A stretch of DNA of 64,000 nt from Asterella californica (Eukaryota > Streptophyta > Marchantiopsida > Marchantiales > Aytoniaceae): assembly GCA_036924285.1 (NCBI GenBank), contig JAYKYS010000017.1, positions 5,685,501 to 5,749,500 on the forward strand, read 5' to 3'. Positions within the stretch are counted from its first letter, which is position 1, and each line of letters opens with the position of its first letter. Under the pieces are notes generated by a model, which made no database searches, was not told the DNA's origin, and was given only the letters and a program-made list of their open reading frames with translations. Positions 41,512 through 54,368 of this stretch are shown here, one piece after another. Made by a program: the position numbers and the translations under genes.

Positions 41512-44500
41512 AGAAAATTGGTGGAGGTTCGTCATGTATATCATCGGACATCCATGTATATTATTCAGCTCTTCCAAGTTGAATATGTAAAAAAATTTTA
41601 CTTTTATTTTTATTTTAGGAAGAGTTAAATTATAAATTAAATTTTATAAATTATAAATATTTGTATTCATGAGATTGACTGATCTTTATACTGAAGAACG
41701 GCTATGTTAGCGTGAATGACTTGTGAGTTTTATATGTTTGAAGTGAGCATGTTAATGAAGTTACCAAATGAAACTAAATTTAATGAGCCAATATTATTTT
41801 CACTTTACTGAAGTCAATTTTTAGAACTTTGACACAAGTAACTATTTGTATATCTTTTCTCATCCAACACTCAATTATTTTTGAAGGCTGTTGTAAGCCA
41901 ATTACTGATGATTATTTTGATTTTTTGTTGAATATTTTCTTTTTCTTCTTTCTTCCTAGAAGTGCAATTTGGTTGTATATTTAGATGGGATCCAGCTCCA
42001 CTCAACATATTGGAAAAGAAAGTGAAGAAGGAAAAACTCTACTCCTTCCTCTCTAAAAGATGTTCTACCTTCCTCGTGACCTTGGTACTCCATGACTAGA
42101 GTACTCATCTGTAACTTAAATAAGGTCCAAAAATAGTTTATCTCTCACTACCTTAATGGTAATGCTTTCTTTTTCCCGTCAAGGATAGAATAAAATAAAA
42201 TAGAGGAGTGTAGTTCTAGGAAAGAACAATGTCTAAATAATTCCATTATACTAACCTCGTGGATATTTTAGACATATAAAGTATATTAAATATCCATCAA
42301 ATATACAGACAAAAAGGAAGAAAATGAAAATGGAATACAAGTGATTACCACATGATAGAAGAAGTTTGTCATAAATAGTAAGAGTCAATTAAAGGGTCTG
42401 TTACAAAATGTAGACTCATTACTTACATCTCAAGCAAGTCATCTGTATGAAGACATTGGACACTTTAGCCGTAGTACTTGATAGTAATAAGTTTGCTCAT
42501 AGAATATAAGAGTCGATTAAAGAAAGTTGTGACTCGAATTGTATGAATATCGTAAGAGGTACAGATAAAGTGAAGATCCACCATATGAGATTTACGTCCT
42601 AGAGTAAATGACATATATCCCATCACCAAAGCGAAAACTCTCCACAACCATAGTTCACAAATAAGTCTGGAGTATTATTGTACTCGAGTGTTGATAATAG
42701 GATTTAAGAAAAATAATCGAGATGATGCAAAGTTATCGAGTTGTTTTGTGCATAAAGTGTGTCTATGATGACAAAAGATCCTTGCTGCTGGAAGAACATG
42801 GAATTGGAGAGAAATGAAGCTCAAGAGACAAAGTTCAATCATCAGAGTGTTTTCTTTCCCAAAACCCAAAATCTTCTTTTTATTCAGTCTATTATAGCAA
42901 CAAATTGTCAAGAAACCTTAACTTTATGTGTATACACTTAGCATTACATGTGAGCACAAGAAGCTCAAAGCTCTTTCAATCCTTCCCAAGAGACTCATAA
43001 ATCCCTGATCCTTTCATGTCTTTCTAAGAAATCTTATCCTCTCTTTCTTATCTCCTTGGATATCACATTTTCTCTCTATCCTTTGATCCTCAAAAAAGTT
43101 GAAAAACATATTGATTCCTCTCCATACTCCCACAATGCTGTCTTTCGCATCGAGGACCACCACAAATGAATAACTTCCAGCTATAACCTTTATCCTACAA
43201 ATATTAACACATGTCTCTAAGACGCATATCTAAAGATGAAACAGACTCGACGCACTTGTCAAGTAAGCATATGCTCCTAGTCCATGTGTTTTTGTGTGTC
43301 AATCTTAACTATCAATTCTTGCATGCCAAAACCTTAGTCTTAACTACTTGCAAGTAAAAACTCTGTTGCACAAAGGGTTCATTCAACATTTTTGATATCA
43401 TCCTACTATTACAAGAGCCACAATTATACGATCTTGTAGTAGGCAGAGACGTCTCACATATATGATAATATAATGATAATTAAATATTTAAGATGAAAAA
43501 TACCACGTATATGATATTAAAGGAATATTGTTTCACACCTCTAGGCATAAGTGCTCAATGCAATCCTCCAACATGGGATCAACCTATTGAGTAAACTCTT
43601 CATGGTTTGTGTGTGAGCAACCTTGAGGCTTGAGCCCAGAAGCATATCCTTTAAGAGAGATTTGAATCCAAGATCTCCTGTTGCAAAGAAGTCTGTGGCA
43701 CCCATCTCTCCAAAAACCACACACGTTCAAGAAAAAAATGTGTGACGAGGTTAACATTTTTCTAGTTTTCTTCTTTCTCTTTATTACTTCTAAATCATTA
43801 TAACTCACGTTGAAGTCTCTAGGCTATACTATGCACTGCAATCTATATGCTTAAGCATTAAGATTATCATTCCAATTTAATTTCACATTTAGTTTCTGCA
43901 TACTTCTATAAAATGCAATCTACATCTAATTTTGACTTGCATAAGTCCATAATTGCAATCTCGTTTCATCAAGTTGAAACCTCGGTTCCTCTTTAAGCTA
44001 GGACTCAACTTGATCGAGCTTAACCTAAGGTGCAGCTACCTTGAAGCCTAGCTTAACCAACAAAGCTTTTCAAGAATTTTGTAAGTATGAAGACATGCTT
44101 CATCAATTCTCAGCACCCTTCACCCTTGAATAGAATGAAATAGCAGAGAGTAAGAATAGAAGTATTCTAACTAAAACCATAAGCATGTCGTCTCATGCAT
44201 TGCTGAGCAGAGAGACTTTTGGATTAACCCTGACTTTTGGATGAGCGGTTAGCACGGCCATATATATTTGTAAAATAGAATGGTTGTAACAATCAAGGGT
44301 TTTTTTCCTTATCATGAATAGCATACCCTTTTTCTATTATTTCAGATTTATGATCAACCTTCTCTCACACAGTTTCAATGATTATAGATCCATCTACTAT
44401 CACGATTCAACTGTATGCCTTCAAACACCTTAAATTTACCCCTTGAAGCTATAAAAATTTACCCCATAATAAGCAGACATTAGTGTGTCATGTAGCAGCT

Positions 44501-44540
44501 AGGGTGAAATAAGAAGATAGAAACTAAGTTGTGGCTTCAT
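41512..44540. other. AT-rich DNA, no gene recognised
   Basis: Three kilobases with only short ORFs on either strand. Several A/T homopolymer-rich stretches occur (41590-41660). No terminal repeats, primer sites or conserved protein blocks could be identified. Confidence 0.5.
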
Positions 44541-44559
44541 TAAGTTGGATTTCTATACT

Positions 44560-44900
44560 CTCTTCCATTATCCATACTAAGGTGTATCCAAGCTATTTCT
44601 CTACAATTTTCTGGAAGTCAATAAAACATCGATGAACTTCACTTTTATGCTTCAACAGTGTGTCGGTTGTAGTTACGATGAATAGAAGAATGTATGAAGC
44701 ACCTCCATGAGAATGTACTTCAATAGGTCCAATAAAATTAAATGCATTATAAGAATAATTCGAGATAAAGTTTTTCTCAATGTCAAGACCCGTGATAACA
44801 TTATCTTTATGCATCTCTGTGATACTTCTGAGATTGGCATGTCTGAGTGGTTGAGGCACGTGGAGCATAAGTTTTTGTTTTTATTTTTCTTTAGAAACTT
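44560..44900 (-). pseudogene. Ty1/copia integrase fragment
   Basis: Minus-strand translation near 44750-44600 gives FIGPIEVHSHGGASYILLFI followed by LLKHKSEVHRCFIDFQKIVEK, the start of a copia integrase core (the usual Asp-x-Trp-Gly-Pro-Ile block is partly lost). Only about 110 codons are left, with no LTR nearby. Confidence 0.75.
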
Positions 44901-45287
44901 TATTTTTAACTGGGTTTTACATACATTATAAATACCCAAGACCCCACGATTATGGTTAACTACAACTCCGTGGGAAAGATCATTAATGATAAATGAAATT
45001 AATAATGAACCACTGAAACACCCAACTCAGCAGAGAGGAAGAGAGTACGGGTTAATATGCATCCAAAGTGTGGTTTCGATATGAAGACAGAAGAAAACAA
45101 AAGAGTAGAGTAAGGAGAAAAATCTGATATAGTTATTGGTGGATACCTTGCTTGAGATAGAAAAAATATAGTTAATCTTCATCTTTTAATCTTGGAATGG
45201 ACTAGTTTTTATAGTATTTCTTTGTTTGCAGAAAATCAACTGGATAAGAATTGACATAAGACATTCTAAACAAAAGATGTGAGTGGA

Positions 45288-45334
45288 CATGGACACATCT
45301 CAGTTTAGATATCTAAAACTGAGATGTGTCCATG
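45288..45334. repeat. 19-bp inverted repeat
   Basis: CATGGACACATCTCAGTTT pairs perfectly with AAACTGAGATGTGTCCATG around a short AT-rich loop containing GATATC. GTGGAC and GTCCAC outside it extend the symmetry. It lies just upstream of the G2 element. Confidence 0.9.
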
Positions 45335-45559
45335 CTTGCTATGAGAGTCCACTTTCCGTTGCGTCTTTAGACAAGTGTCAACTAAAAGAATTCAGCTAAA
45401 CGTACATGCATGCTCCAAACACTTAACCCATAAACAGAGAGAGAGTCCAGAGAGTCCCTACACAAAGGTCATCTTTCCCAACCTGATCAAGAAGCAGAAT
45501 TCACATTTCCAAAGTTCATGTCAGACGAACAAACACATGGATATTCTCCCAAAGGAGAC

Positions 45560-47110
45560 ATCTTGAGAATAGAATTACATAACTTCTTCTTGATCAAACC
45601 ACCAAAACAGCTGCAGATAAGATCATCTTACAACTTCCCATCCAAGACAAGTTCCAGGAGGTTGATATCTCCAGGAAAGGAGAAGACTCCAAGTATGTCA
45701 AAATATCGGTGGACGTCCACAGAGACGAGTTATCATAATTTCAGCAACTGTTTCTAGAGTTCGGTGATGTATTTGCTTACAACTACTCTGAACTACTCAG
45801 TTTAAACCCTGCATGTTGTTAATATCAGATCCTACTCAGAAAAGGAGCAATGTCAGTACGACACAAGGCATATCAGCTCAACCCAAAATACTCAAGGATG
45901 GTGAAGAATGAGTTATCAAAACTCAAGGATTGTAGATATCAACTACCACAGTAAGGAATCAGAATGTGCGTATTATACATTCTGATTCCTGATTTCTTCT
46001 ATCATGGTGTTCCAAAGAATAATTCGGAGAAAATTTAGATTTGTGTGGATTTTCAGACCATCGATAGAGAAATAGTGCTGAACCCTTTTTCAGTTCTGTT
46101 CAAATATATGCTCTTGGATGATGTGATGGGAAGTCAGAGGTTCAGTTTCATGGATGAGCTCACAACCAAATCGTCATCGCGTCAGAAGACCAGCACGAGA
46201 TTACGTTTGTGATCAACTAGGATACAATTGCCTACAGGGTAATGTCATTCAGACTATAGAATGCTCCGACAACATTTCAGATGTACATGATGAATTCCTT
46301 CTCTAACCTACATGGAATAAGGAAACTTTACCTGGACGACTTATGTACCCATAGTCAGACGAGTAACCATGTAAAGACCCTTTGGTTGATCTTACACAAT
46401 TGCGCAAGGGTAGCTTAGCTCTTTGGTGTAACATGCGGTCTCCTCTTGAGACGTCTGATGTGCGAATAAGTAGTCATGGTCGACCCGATGAAGCTGGATG
46501 CCATTCAAAGCATCCACATTCCATCTACGATCAGAGAACTCAAGAGATTCTTAGGAGGCACAAGCTACTATCGAGAATATGTCAAAGGCTATGCGGGCCT
46601 AACAGCCCTTATCACAACACTGCTGAGTGAGTTTATCTGGAGTCCAGAATCCGACGAAGCATTCAACACACTGAAGCAAAAACTTCAAGAAGCACCCATA
46701 CACTGAGCGCTTGACTGGACTTTGCAGTTCCACTAACACTTCCCGAACTGCCCTCACAGGGGCATTACTCTTGTAGCTAGACAATTCAGGGAAGGATCAT
46801 CCAATCTTCTACGTCAATACATAACTTAGTTCTGCAGAGCGCAACTACTCCATCATGAATTCAGAATGTTTGGGAATGATATTTGCTATACAGAAACTCT
46901 CTCCTAGAGAATACATTTGTATTTCATGTCGACCATCAAGTCCCTAAAAGACCAGGTCAATAAACCAATGAGATCAAGAAGATTAGCCAAATGGATGCTA
47001 CTCCTTCAAGAATTCTCATTTATAGTGGAATACCAATCATAGAAGATACATCTCAACGTGGATTTTCTAAGTCGACTATAAAGGGTTCTATCTCGCACAT
47101 GTATCAACAC
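45560..47110 (+). pseudogene. G2 gypsy reverse transcriptase and RNase H, decayed
   Basis: Pieces in order: near 45840 VRHKAYQLNPKYSRMV (RT entry region); 46040 CVDFQTIDREIVLNPFSV and FSFMDEL (first RT Asp); 46260 NAPTTFQMYM; 46330 YLDDL (catalytic pair); 46500 IHIPSTIRELKRFLGGTSYYREYV; 46640 FIWSPESDEAFNTLKQKL; then weaker RNase H sequence to about 47060 (RRLAKWMLLLQEF). Stops and shifts occur roughly every 100-200 bases. This is the pol of a gypsy element of the same type as G1. Confidence 0.8.
45954..45990. repeat. 14-bp inverted repeat within G2 RT
   Basis: AGGAATCAGAATGT and ACATTCTGATTCCT pair perfectly with a 9-base loop. It interrupts a weakly conserved part of the RT reading. Confidence 0.85.
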
Positions 47111-47379
47111 CAACCTTGTGAATTTTCAACTTTTCTTGATACATAAGGAGACTACTACACAATCCTCATGGATGAAGGGTTACTTAGAGATCGGTAATGT
47201 ACCAAAAGACTTATCTCCAAACAAAGTCAAAATCTTTCATTATGTCGCATCTTCTCTGTCATTGGAGACATATTCTACAGAAAGGGAGTTAATAATGTAC
47301 TCAAGAGGTGTATCGATCATAAAGAGATCTCTGTGGTACATAAAGCATAACCCGAAGATAAAGTCGGGAGACACTTTAC

Positions 47380-48350
47380 AAGAGACACTTTGCAGGAGAC
47401 TCAACAGTCAAGAAGATTTACTTATTGGTTACTGATGACCCAAAATTATCAGGTATTCACACAACTACGTCAGAAGATGCAACGCCTACCAGTGACAAGG
47501 CAAGCCCGCTTCAAGATACATGACGATGTTGAAACTAATCTTCACTGCATGAGCATTCCAGAAATGAGACATCGACTTTGTCGGACCAGTGAACCTCCAC
47601 CAAAGATCACCCGACATAGATACATCATAGTTACAGTGGACTATGTAACCAAGTGGGCAGAAGCAAAATCCTTGCCCATAGTGATCGCTCAAACTAAGGT
47701 CCAGTTTCTTCAAAGAAACATCCTTTCCACATTCAAAGTTTCCATTACCATTGTCTTCGATAATGAATCTCATTTCATCAATGTCGCAGTCGCTGAACTA
47801 ACAGCTGCTTATGACACTGAACACAATCGCACCACTCCTTACCACCCATAGGCTAATGATCAAGTAGAACAAACCAATGGTATCTTACTCTCAATGATCA
47901 AGAAGACAATTTCTCTGAACCCCATAGACTGGGATAAGAAGCTTATAGGGTATTATGGGTCTACTGCACCACGTTCAAAATCATCACAAGCCACACACCA
48001 TTCCAACTAGTTTACAGATAGGAAGCAAGTTACCATGTTGTGTCTCTGGAGGAGTCTCATCTTGGAGAGGAGGAAGCAGTCCAGAAGCGAGTACACAGCC
48101 TATATGCTCTAACAGAGAAGAGGCTAGAAGCACTGTATACATAGTACACGATACAAGCAAGGAGGAAGTAGATTTTTGACAACAACTCATCAACGCCCAC
48201 GTTTAAGGAAAGAGATCTCATTCTGAAGTGGGACGACAAGAATTCAAGGTTTCTCTCAAAATTTTCCTGCCAATTGTTAGGACCATATATAGTGAACGAG
48301 ATGTTTGACAACGGAACATTGCAGTTAGAAACTCTCCAGGAAGAAATCCC
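47380..48350 (+). pseudogene. G2 gypsy integrase
   Basis: Translation near 47600-47680 gives FVGPVNLHQRS-like sequence then YIIVTVDYVTKWAEAKSLP (first catalytic Asp). ITIVFDNESHFINVAVAEL has the second Asp within FDNESHF. TTPYHP is followed, after a stop, by DQVEQTN, the Glu region. The C-terminal part (48060-48350) matches G1 at 23520-23830. An in-frame TAG follows TPYHP at about 47850, and further shifts occur later. Confidence 0.8.
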
Positions 48351-48959
48351 CCATGCACGAACTACCATATGCAAATGACGTCTTTACAATCCTCACTATG
48401 TACCCTAAGGGAAAACCGATGCCAAGATACAGACAAAACAAAAGCATTTTCTTCATTCAAGGAGAAAATGAGCAGGAAACGCAAGACACAAGGGGAGCAG
48501 TTTCAGGGACTACATCTCAGCAGGGAGAGGGTAACAGAGAAGACCCAACACCCATCTTTCTTCCACGAGATAGAAGTAGAGGAGAGACCGAGAAACCAAA
48601 GAACCATACAAATCAGAGAGAGAATCTCAAGGAACACAACACAACGAAGCACACCGATGTCACATGTCAATCACTCGCACAGTCAAATATGAAAATCAAA
48701 TCATCACATCAGATGGAAAGTAATGATGTGACGCTTAATGAAATCATTGTCAGAAATGACTCTATTGAGACACATTGTTTTTAAACAACACAACAAAGAG
48801 ACACACATCATAGACGAAGAGACACGAAGAGAGAGCACAAATTTGCATATCACTCACACAAGACATGTTGAAGCCAGCCGAGGCATAACGGCGCTCATAA
48901 TTGAGGACTTCAACATAGAATAGATCAAGCTAAAGAGTAGATATGCGAGGAGATTCAGA

Positions 48960-50441
48960 CGGCAACTACAAACGAGGAGAAGAAGAGATCAACATTTCTT
49001 TCCATCAACGTAGGAGTTCGAAGAGATGTTTGAGAAGATTTTTGAGATTAGAGGAACCATGGCACCGAAGAAGAAGAAAGTCTCTGGAGGAGATACAAGA
49101 ATCATGAATTCACTAGGGGTATATCTTACCAAAGGAACCTTGTATTCTCTGGATAATCTCGCGCTCGAGATGATAGGGAATCTGAAATCGTAAGGCTGTA
49201 CGAGTTCGTAGAAGCCAATTACAACCTTCTCGACAATCTAGATGAATTGCAGCAATTATTAGAGGTCATCGAGGTGACTAAGAAGACGATCATCATCAAT
49301 CTACCAAGCAAGGAGAAATATACCAAACACTTTGGCGTAGTTGTTCTAGTTCAAAACCTCAGCAGGAATAATACAAAGACCATGGCAGAAAAGACAAGAC
49401 GATAGACATGTCGTGGTTCCTTGGCAATCAGATTATTTGGTCACCACTCTACTGCATAGGCAAGAATTTCTTATGGCTAACAGAAAGTTTGAGCAATCTC
49501 ACCTACTTGTACAAAAATATCATATAGTTTGTGTTCAGGATGGTCATGTATGAGACCCTTGCAAACTTCACCAGATTGCAATCCAGCATCTAGCAGTTCC
49601 ATACACCACAAGCACCCATGAAACTGAAGGACAATGTCAAGACATTCGTCATGCTCCATATATTGACTAGATTGATCGATACGTGGAAATACTTGTATCC
49701 AAGCAAAGTCCATCCACCAACCCCAACACTTATCTTTGAGAATTTGTCATTATATAAATGATAATATACTCAAGCAGATAAAATCACCTACGTAGGACCA
49801 CACATCACCCCGGTTCTACTAGAGAGATTCAGAGCTCGGACAGATGAAGAAAAATGAAAATTTCTCCAGAAAATAGTGACTACCTCACTCCTTGCAATCG
49901 CTTAGAAATGGTTGCATGTGCCAACATATCAACAGGCTCCAAGCAAACAGAAGAAGAAGGAGTCTACAGAGAAGACACCCTCTCTTGGTACTCACCACGC
50001 CGACAAAAGGTAGAAGGTGGAAGAGAAGACAAAAAATGCTCGAGAGGAAGGAGAATCAGAAATCACATCCCTGAGAGGGTCTATTCCTGAAACATCGAAA
50101 CAAGAAGAAGCACCCCACATTATCGATAGAAAAGGTGATAGAAGCTCAAGAAAAACCACCAATAGCAGCACCTCCCACGAGAAGAACAAGGGAGGTGAGA
50201 GCAAAGTCAGCAACAACGACATTAGTTCTCAAAGAAACCACCACGAAAAGAGAGCTTATGAAAGAAGTGTCAACAAAACAAAACCCGTCGACACCGGCAC
50301 CGACACCTCAAGCATCATCGCAAGAAGCAATCCTTGAAGAACGAGTTCAAGCACGATCTCCAAGTCTAATAGGTAGGGTAGAGATAGATGAGGAAGCAGA
50401 CTCACCCCCACACATTGTAAAGAGAGAAGAATATCATCTTT
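48960..50441 (+). pseudogene. G2 F3 accessory ORF, N-terminal two-thirds
   Basis: Start MAPKKKKVSGGDTRIMNS at about 49060, then TLYSLDNLALEMIGNLKS. NFLWLTESLSNLTYLYK at 49456 and TYVGPHITPVLLERF at 49790 both have counterparts in the G1/F3 pieces. Then comes a Lys/Glu-rich stretch and SPSLIGRVEIDEEADSPP at 50370. The coiled-coil part seen in the 21-kb copy is missing, because at about 50442 the sequence switches to a reverse L1 fragment. The basic start is NLS-like. The frame is broken at least six times. It lies about 0.7 kb downstream of the end of integrase on the same strand, so it was probably part of the same element. Confidence 0.65.
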
Positions 50442-51359
50442 ATCTCAAGCGTGGCCGAGGTGGCATCCTCCTCAGTGCTAGTCATGTGTGCTTCTGCCAT
50501 GGCTTCGGAAGCCTGAAGATGTCCTTAGGAAGCTGAATCCACCTGCGCTTCTTGACTCTTCTGCGCAACATGCTCGACGTTGGGAGCTGGGGCGATCTAG
50601 GAGTTAGAGATAGTCATTTTCTCCATCCTGAACACTCGGGAAGCCATCTCTTCTGCTTGTCTTTCAGAAGACGTTTTGTCTTCTGGAGTGTCCTCGCTCG
50701 TCTTCTCGGCTTCCAATGCTATCACCACCAAATGGACAGCGAGGTCGAACTCCTCCTTGTCAAGGTCTTCCACAATGGCTGGTCTTGATGCACCAGAAGA
50801 TGTAGCTGTAGTGGTGAGAACCGAGGGAAGATCATAGAGAGTCTTCAGACCCTCGACTTGCCGATCCATGTAGTGGAACATGCTCTCCTTGCAATCCACC
50901 AACATCTCTCTAGAAGCGTCGTCCCATGTGTGGGCTAACGTCAGAAGCTCCTTCCCGCAATGAAGTTAAACTTCTTCCGAAGCGCTTCTCCTATATGCAC
51001 CATAATCTCCTTGCCTCGAGCTTCTGCTTCCATCCGCTGCTTCTTCTCTTTCGCAGCCTTGGCTTCAGCAGCTTCCCGCTGTGCACTCCAAGTCTTTTTC
51101 TCCTCTGCCAGATCAGTTAACTTACCCCTGATCTGCAGAACTTCCTGCTCTCGCTACTGAAGTCACACTTGCAACTCCCGGTTGCTCTTCCGCAGCTGGA
51201 TCAACTCCTTGACAAAAGCAAAAGCTTCCGCCTTGTACTTCGTGGCAATCTTCTCCGTGGTGCGGAGGTGGGCTTCTAGAGCTTCCAGCTTCTGCTTCTG
51301 GGCTTCATCCTGCTGAATCAAGGTCCGAAGACCAAATCCAGGCTGCAGCGACTTCTCCT
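50442..51359 (-). pseudogene. L1 LTR ORF fragment (coiled coil to C-terminus)
   Basis: Minus-strand reading from 51359 starts at EKSLQPGFGLRTLIQQDEAQ, equal to residues around 264-280 of the 29752 frame. It passes through the coiled coil and MLVDCKESMFHYMDRQVEG (50905). It reaches the acidic tail and ends near 50442 at the junction with G2. The reading is frame-broken near 51160 and 50960. It adjoins the C2 LTR at its 5' side, so C2 inserted into or replaced the rest. Confidence 0.8.
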
Positions 51360-51587
51360 TGTAGAAAGATCGATACTTCGAGGACACTCCAAGAAGAGAG
51401 AGCGAGTAGACAAGGAAGTAAAATAAGAATGAGATGAGAGAGGCTTTGCCTCTCCATGTATATATAGTGGAGGTGAGTACAAGAGAAACCTAATGGTGGG
51501 TTAGCCCTCTAACTAACTGTAACTATCTTAACCACTCCGGTTAGTGTTAACCGTCGATCTACTAGAGCTTAGGACTATATCAACACT
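51360..51587 (-). repeat. C2 copia 3' LTR (228 bp)
   Basis: On the minus strand it starts TGTTGATATAGTCCTAAGCT right after a purine tract (GAAGAGGAG). It ends CTTTCTACA at the edge of the L1 fragment. No second copy is present, so the length relies on TG...CA ends only. Confidence 0.65.
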
Positions 51588-51639
51588 CCTCTTCAAGCTC
51601 GACTCTACATCCTGTAGGGTTTAAATCTAAATTCTAGAC

Positions 51640-52360
51640 AATATCTGAAATCATCAAACTTATCTCTAGACAATGCCTCAGTGAAGATATCGGCAACTTG
51701 ATCTTATGTGCTCACATAACTAAATCTCTCCTGCAAGGACATTCTCTCTAATGAAATGACAGTGCATCTCAATGTGCTTCGTCCTAGCATGGAAAACAAG
51801 ATTACTAGCTAACTTCGTGCTGCTAATGTGTGTCTGTATATACAACAACAGGATCTGTACACTCCACACCGATATCAGATAGCAGACATCGAAGCCAAAT
51901 TGATTCACATGTTGCGTTTGTGGTTCCTCGATACTCTGCTTCTGTGGATGACAAAGTAACCATATGTTGCTTTTTAGAAGCCCAACTTATAGCAGCGCTT
52001 CCAAGTTCAAAAGTGTAATCTGACGTGGCTCTCCTGTCGACACTTCTTGTCCAATCAGCATCAGTGTAGCCATGTTACAACAATGGTCCACCGTATTGAT
52101 GGTGAAGTCCGTACTGCATCGAGAACTTCACATAGTAGAAGATCCGCTTGACAACCTCCAAATGTGATCTTTGTGATGACTGCATGAACTGACTGATCGG
52201 ATCGACGGCATAGCTTAAGTGTGGACTGGTGATCGTTAGGTAGATAAGACTCCCAACCATCTGTCTGGACATGCGTAGATCATCAAGTAACTCACCATCC
52301 TCTGCTTCTAGCTTTACCTCTTGCTCTAATGGCGTAGCAATGAGTTTGCAATCAAGCATA
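51640..52360 (-). pseudogene. C2 RT C-terminus and RNase H
   Basis: Minus strand 52359-52075 encodes MLDCKLIATPLEQEVKLEA...RQMVGSLIYLTITSPHLSYAV, the conserved copia block after RT. Beyond it, near 51990-51930, an RNase H entry region reads SWASKKQHMVTLSSTEAEY. The complement of about 51820-51730 gives TKLASNLVFHARTKHIEMHC and HFIRENVLAGEI. Frame changes separate the parts. Confidence 0.8.
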
Positions 52361-52383
52361 CCAAATCTCTCACTGAGAGCATA

Positions 52384-53040
52384 TTATCGCTGCACAAGCC
52401 AAACATCCTTCCCATCTCTAATGAACTCCACAACAAAGAAGTACTTGAGTTCTCTTAAGTCCATCATCTGGAACTCGGATTTCAAGTGATCCTTGATCTG
52501 GGAAATAAGCTCCTCATAGTTACCGGTAATGATCAAGTCACCAACATAGATGGTGATCACAACAATCCGGTCTCGTATTCTTAATGAATACAAGATAGAG
52601 TCTGAACTACAAAGATGGAAATCAAGAGACTGCAAGTAGGAATTGATCTTTGCATACCATGCTCTTGGTGCATGTTTCAGACCATAGAGGACCTTCCTTA
52701 ACTTACACACACGAGAAAGGAACTTAGGATCCTCATAATCTGGAGGTTGTTGCATGTAGACCTCCTCCTCAAGATCGCCGTTGAGGAAGGTGTTCTTGAA
52801 GTCCATCTGGTGCATCTTCCAACCTTTTTGAGTTGCAACTGCAACTGCGATTTGAATGGTCACCATTTTCGCAACTGGAGCAAAGGTCTCCTTAAAATCC
52901 ACTCCATGTTGCTGTGCGTAGCCCTTGGCTACCAATCTGATCTTGTATTGACACACGGTACCATCCGAGTTACGCTTGACCTTGAAGACCCACCTGCAAC
53001 CAATCGCTTTCTTATCCTCAAGTAAGTCCACCAACTCCCA
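52384..53040 (-). pseudogene. C2 copia reverse transcriptase (216 codons open)
   Basis: An open frame from 53034 reads through AIGCRWVFKVKRNSDGTVC, RLVAKGYAQQHGVDFKETF, QMDFKNTFLNGDLEEEVYM and YGLKHAPRAWYAKI, all diagnostic of Ty1/copia RT. The catalytic motif normally written YVDD is YVGD here (ITIYVGDLII), so one metal-binding Asp is lost. The domain would be inactive even if translated. Confidence 0.9.
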
Positions 53041-54365
53041 AGTCTATTGGTGATGAAGCGTAGCAAGTTCAGCTTCCATAGCACTTACCCATTGAGCTTT
53101 GTGCATCACCTCCTCAAGTGAACTTCTAGCTTTTGTCAGTGACACCATAGGAGATTTCTTCAGATAACTTACACTCACCTACAACAAATAAACAAACAAA
53201 AGAGAGATATACCACTAGTTTATACTTATTAGCCAGTAGTCATAATTTTTTCTCTTTCTTAAACAAGCAGTCATAATAGTGACGACAACATAAAAAATCA
53301 TATTCTGACTTAAGAGGGGTGTGACACAACTCTCTATAACTTGAGCACAAACGGTTACCTAAGATCTTGTTAGATCTGAATGTTACTTAAGTGAATCAAT
53401 GAGAGTATTAAGACAATGTGTCGTCTACATGAGATGGGGTGCCACTGGGAGTGTCTTCTGAGTTTCATAAGGGAAATTCAAGATGTTTCAAGATAAGAAT
53501 GTTAGTACGGAGGACCTTAAGACCTTATGAGTTGTGACTGAGGGTTGGTCAGAGATCCGAGACAAATGATCATGTAAGTTGAAAAAGTGATCATGAAGGT
53601 TTGAAGTGGCTACTTGTTCTTCTTATTTCCAAGTTAAGACACAGATCCATACAAGTTAACCACAATCCTCTAAGAGAACGATATGCTAACACGGTGTAAG
53701 AAAGAAACCTTATTTGTTACTATTACATTCAAACATCAATCTCATCTCTCCATGTTGTTATTGATATAATACTTATAGTATGCTTTTATTGGATGTTGAT
53801 TAACAGAACAAAGAGATTCATCTCTGTACTACCACGAGTAATCCGTTCATGTTCATTAGTTGTAGGTGGTAAAGATCTCACAGACCAAAATTCATTGTGT
53901 GTCTCCATATTTATGACCTCTGAAGTTGAGAAGAGATCCTTCTTTAGTGTTGATATATATAGTATTTCTTTAAGATCTGGGTGACTTCCATGCTCAATTC
54001 AAATTAAGATTACTCTCACACCATGGAGTTTATCGTCAATTTCATCACTAGTTGAATCGTTCTTGTGATTTTGTACGAGATGTATGATTGAAACCCATCT
54101 TTACAAAATATCATGTGTGGTGTCATCCTTGAGTCAAGGACTAGTACAACACCTTCATGATGATTCTTGTGTTCCATTGTTGCGTTTATTCTCGGAGGAG
54201 TAACATCGTCATCCTTTTCTACAATCAGATTTAGTTGAGCTTGGAGTTCTTTGACTTTTGATATTCAAACTCGTGATGACCATCTATCCATAGTGATAAC
54301 GTTTCTCTTTCTTCACTTTCCTCTTCCTGAGTCTCCTCGATAATAAACCTAGTAGCAATCTCCAT
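53041..54365 (-). pseudogene. C2 gag, protease and pre-integrase, heavily decayed
   Basis: From the ATG at 54365 the minus strand encodes MEIATRFIIEETQEEESEE. Farther on, around 54000-53830, the protease-to-pre-integrase style sequence GVRVILI*IEHGSHPDLKE and LYISTLKKDLFSTSEV is seen. Between about 53700 and 53170 nothing is recognisable, and a full integrase cannot fit. Near 53140-53050 is the spacer before RT, LEEVMHKAQWVSAMEAELATL. Confidence 0.6.
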
Positions 54366-54368
54366 TGC

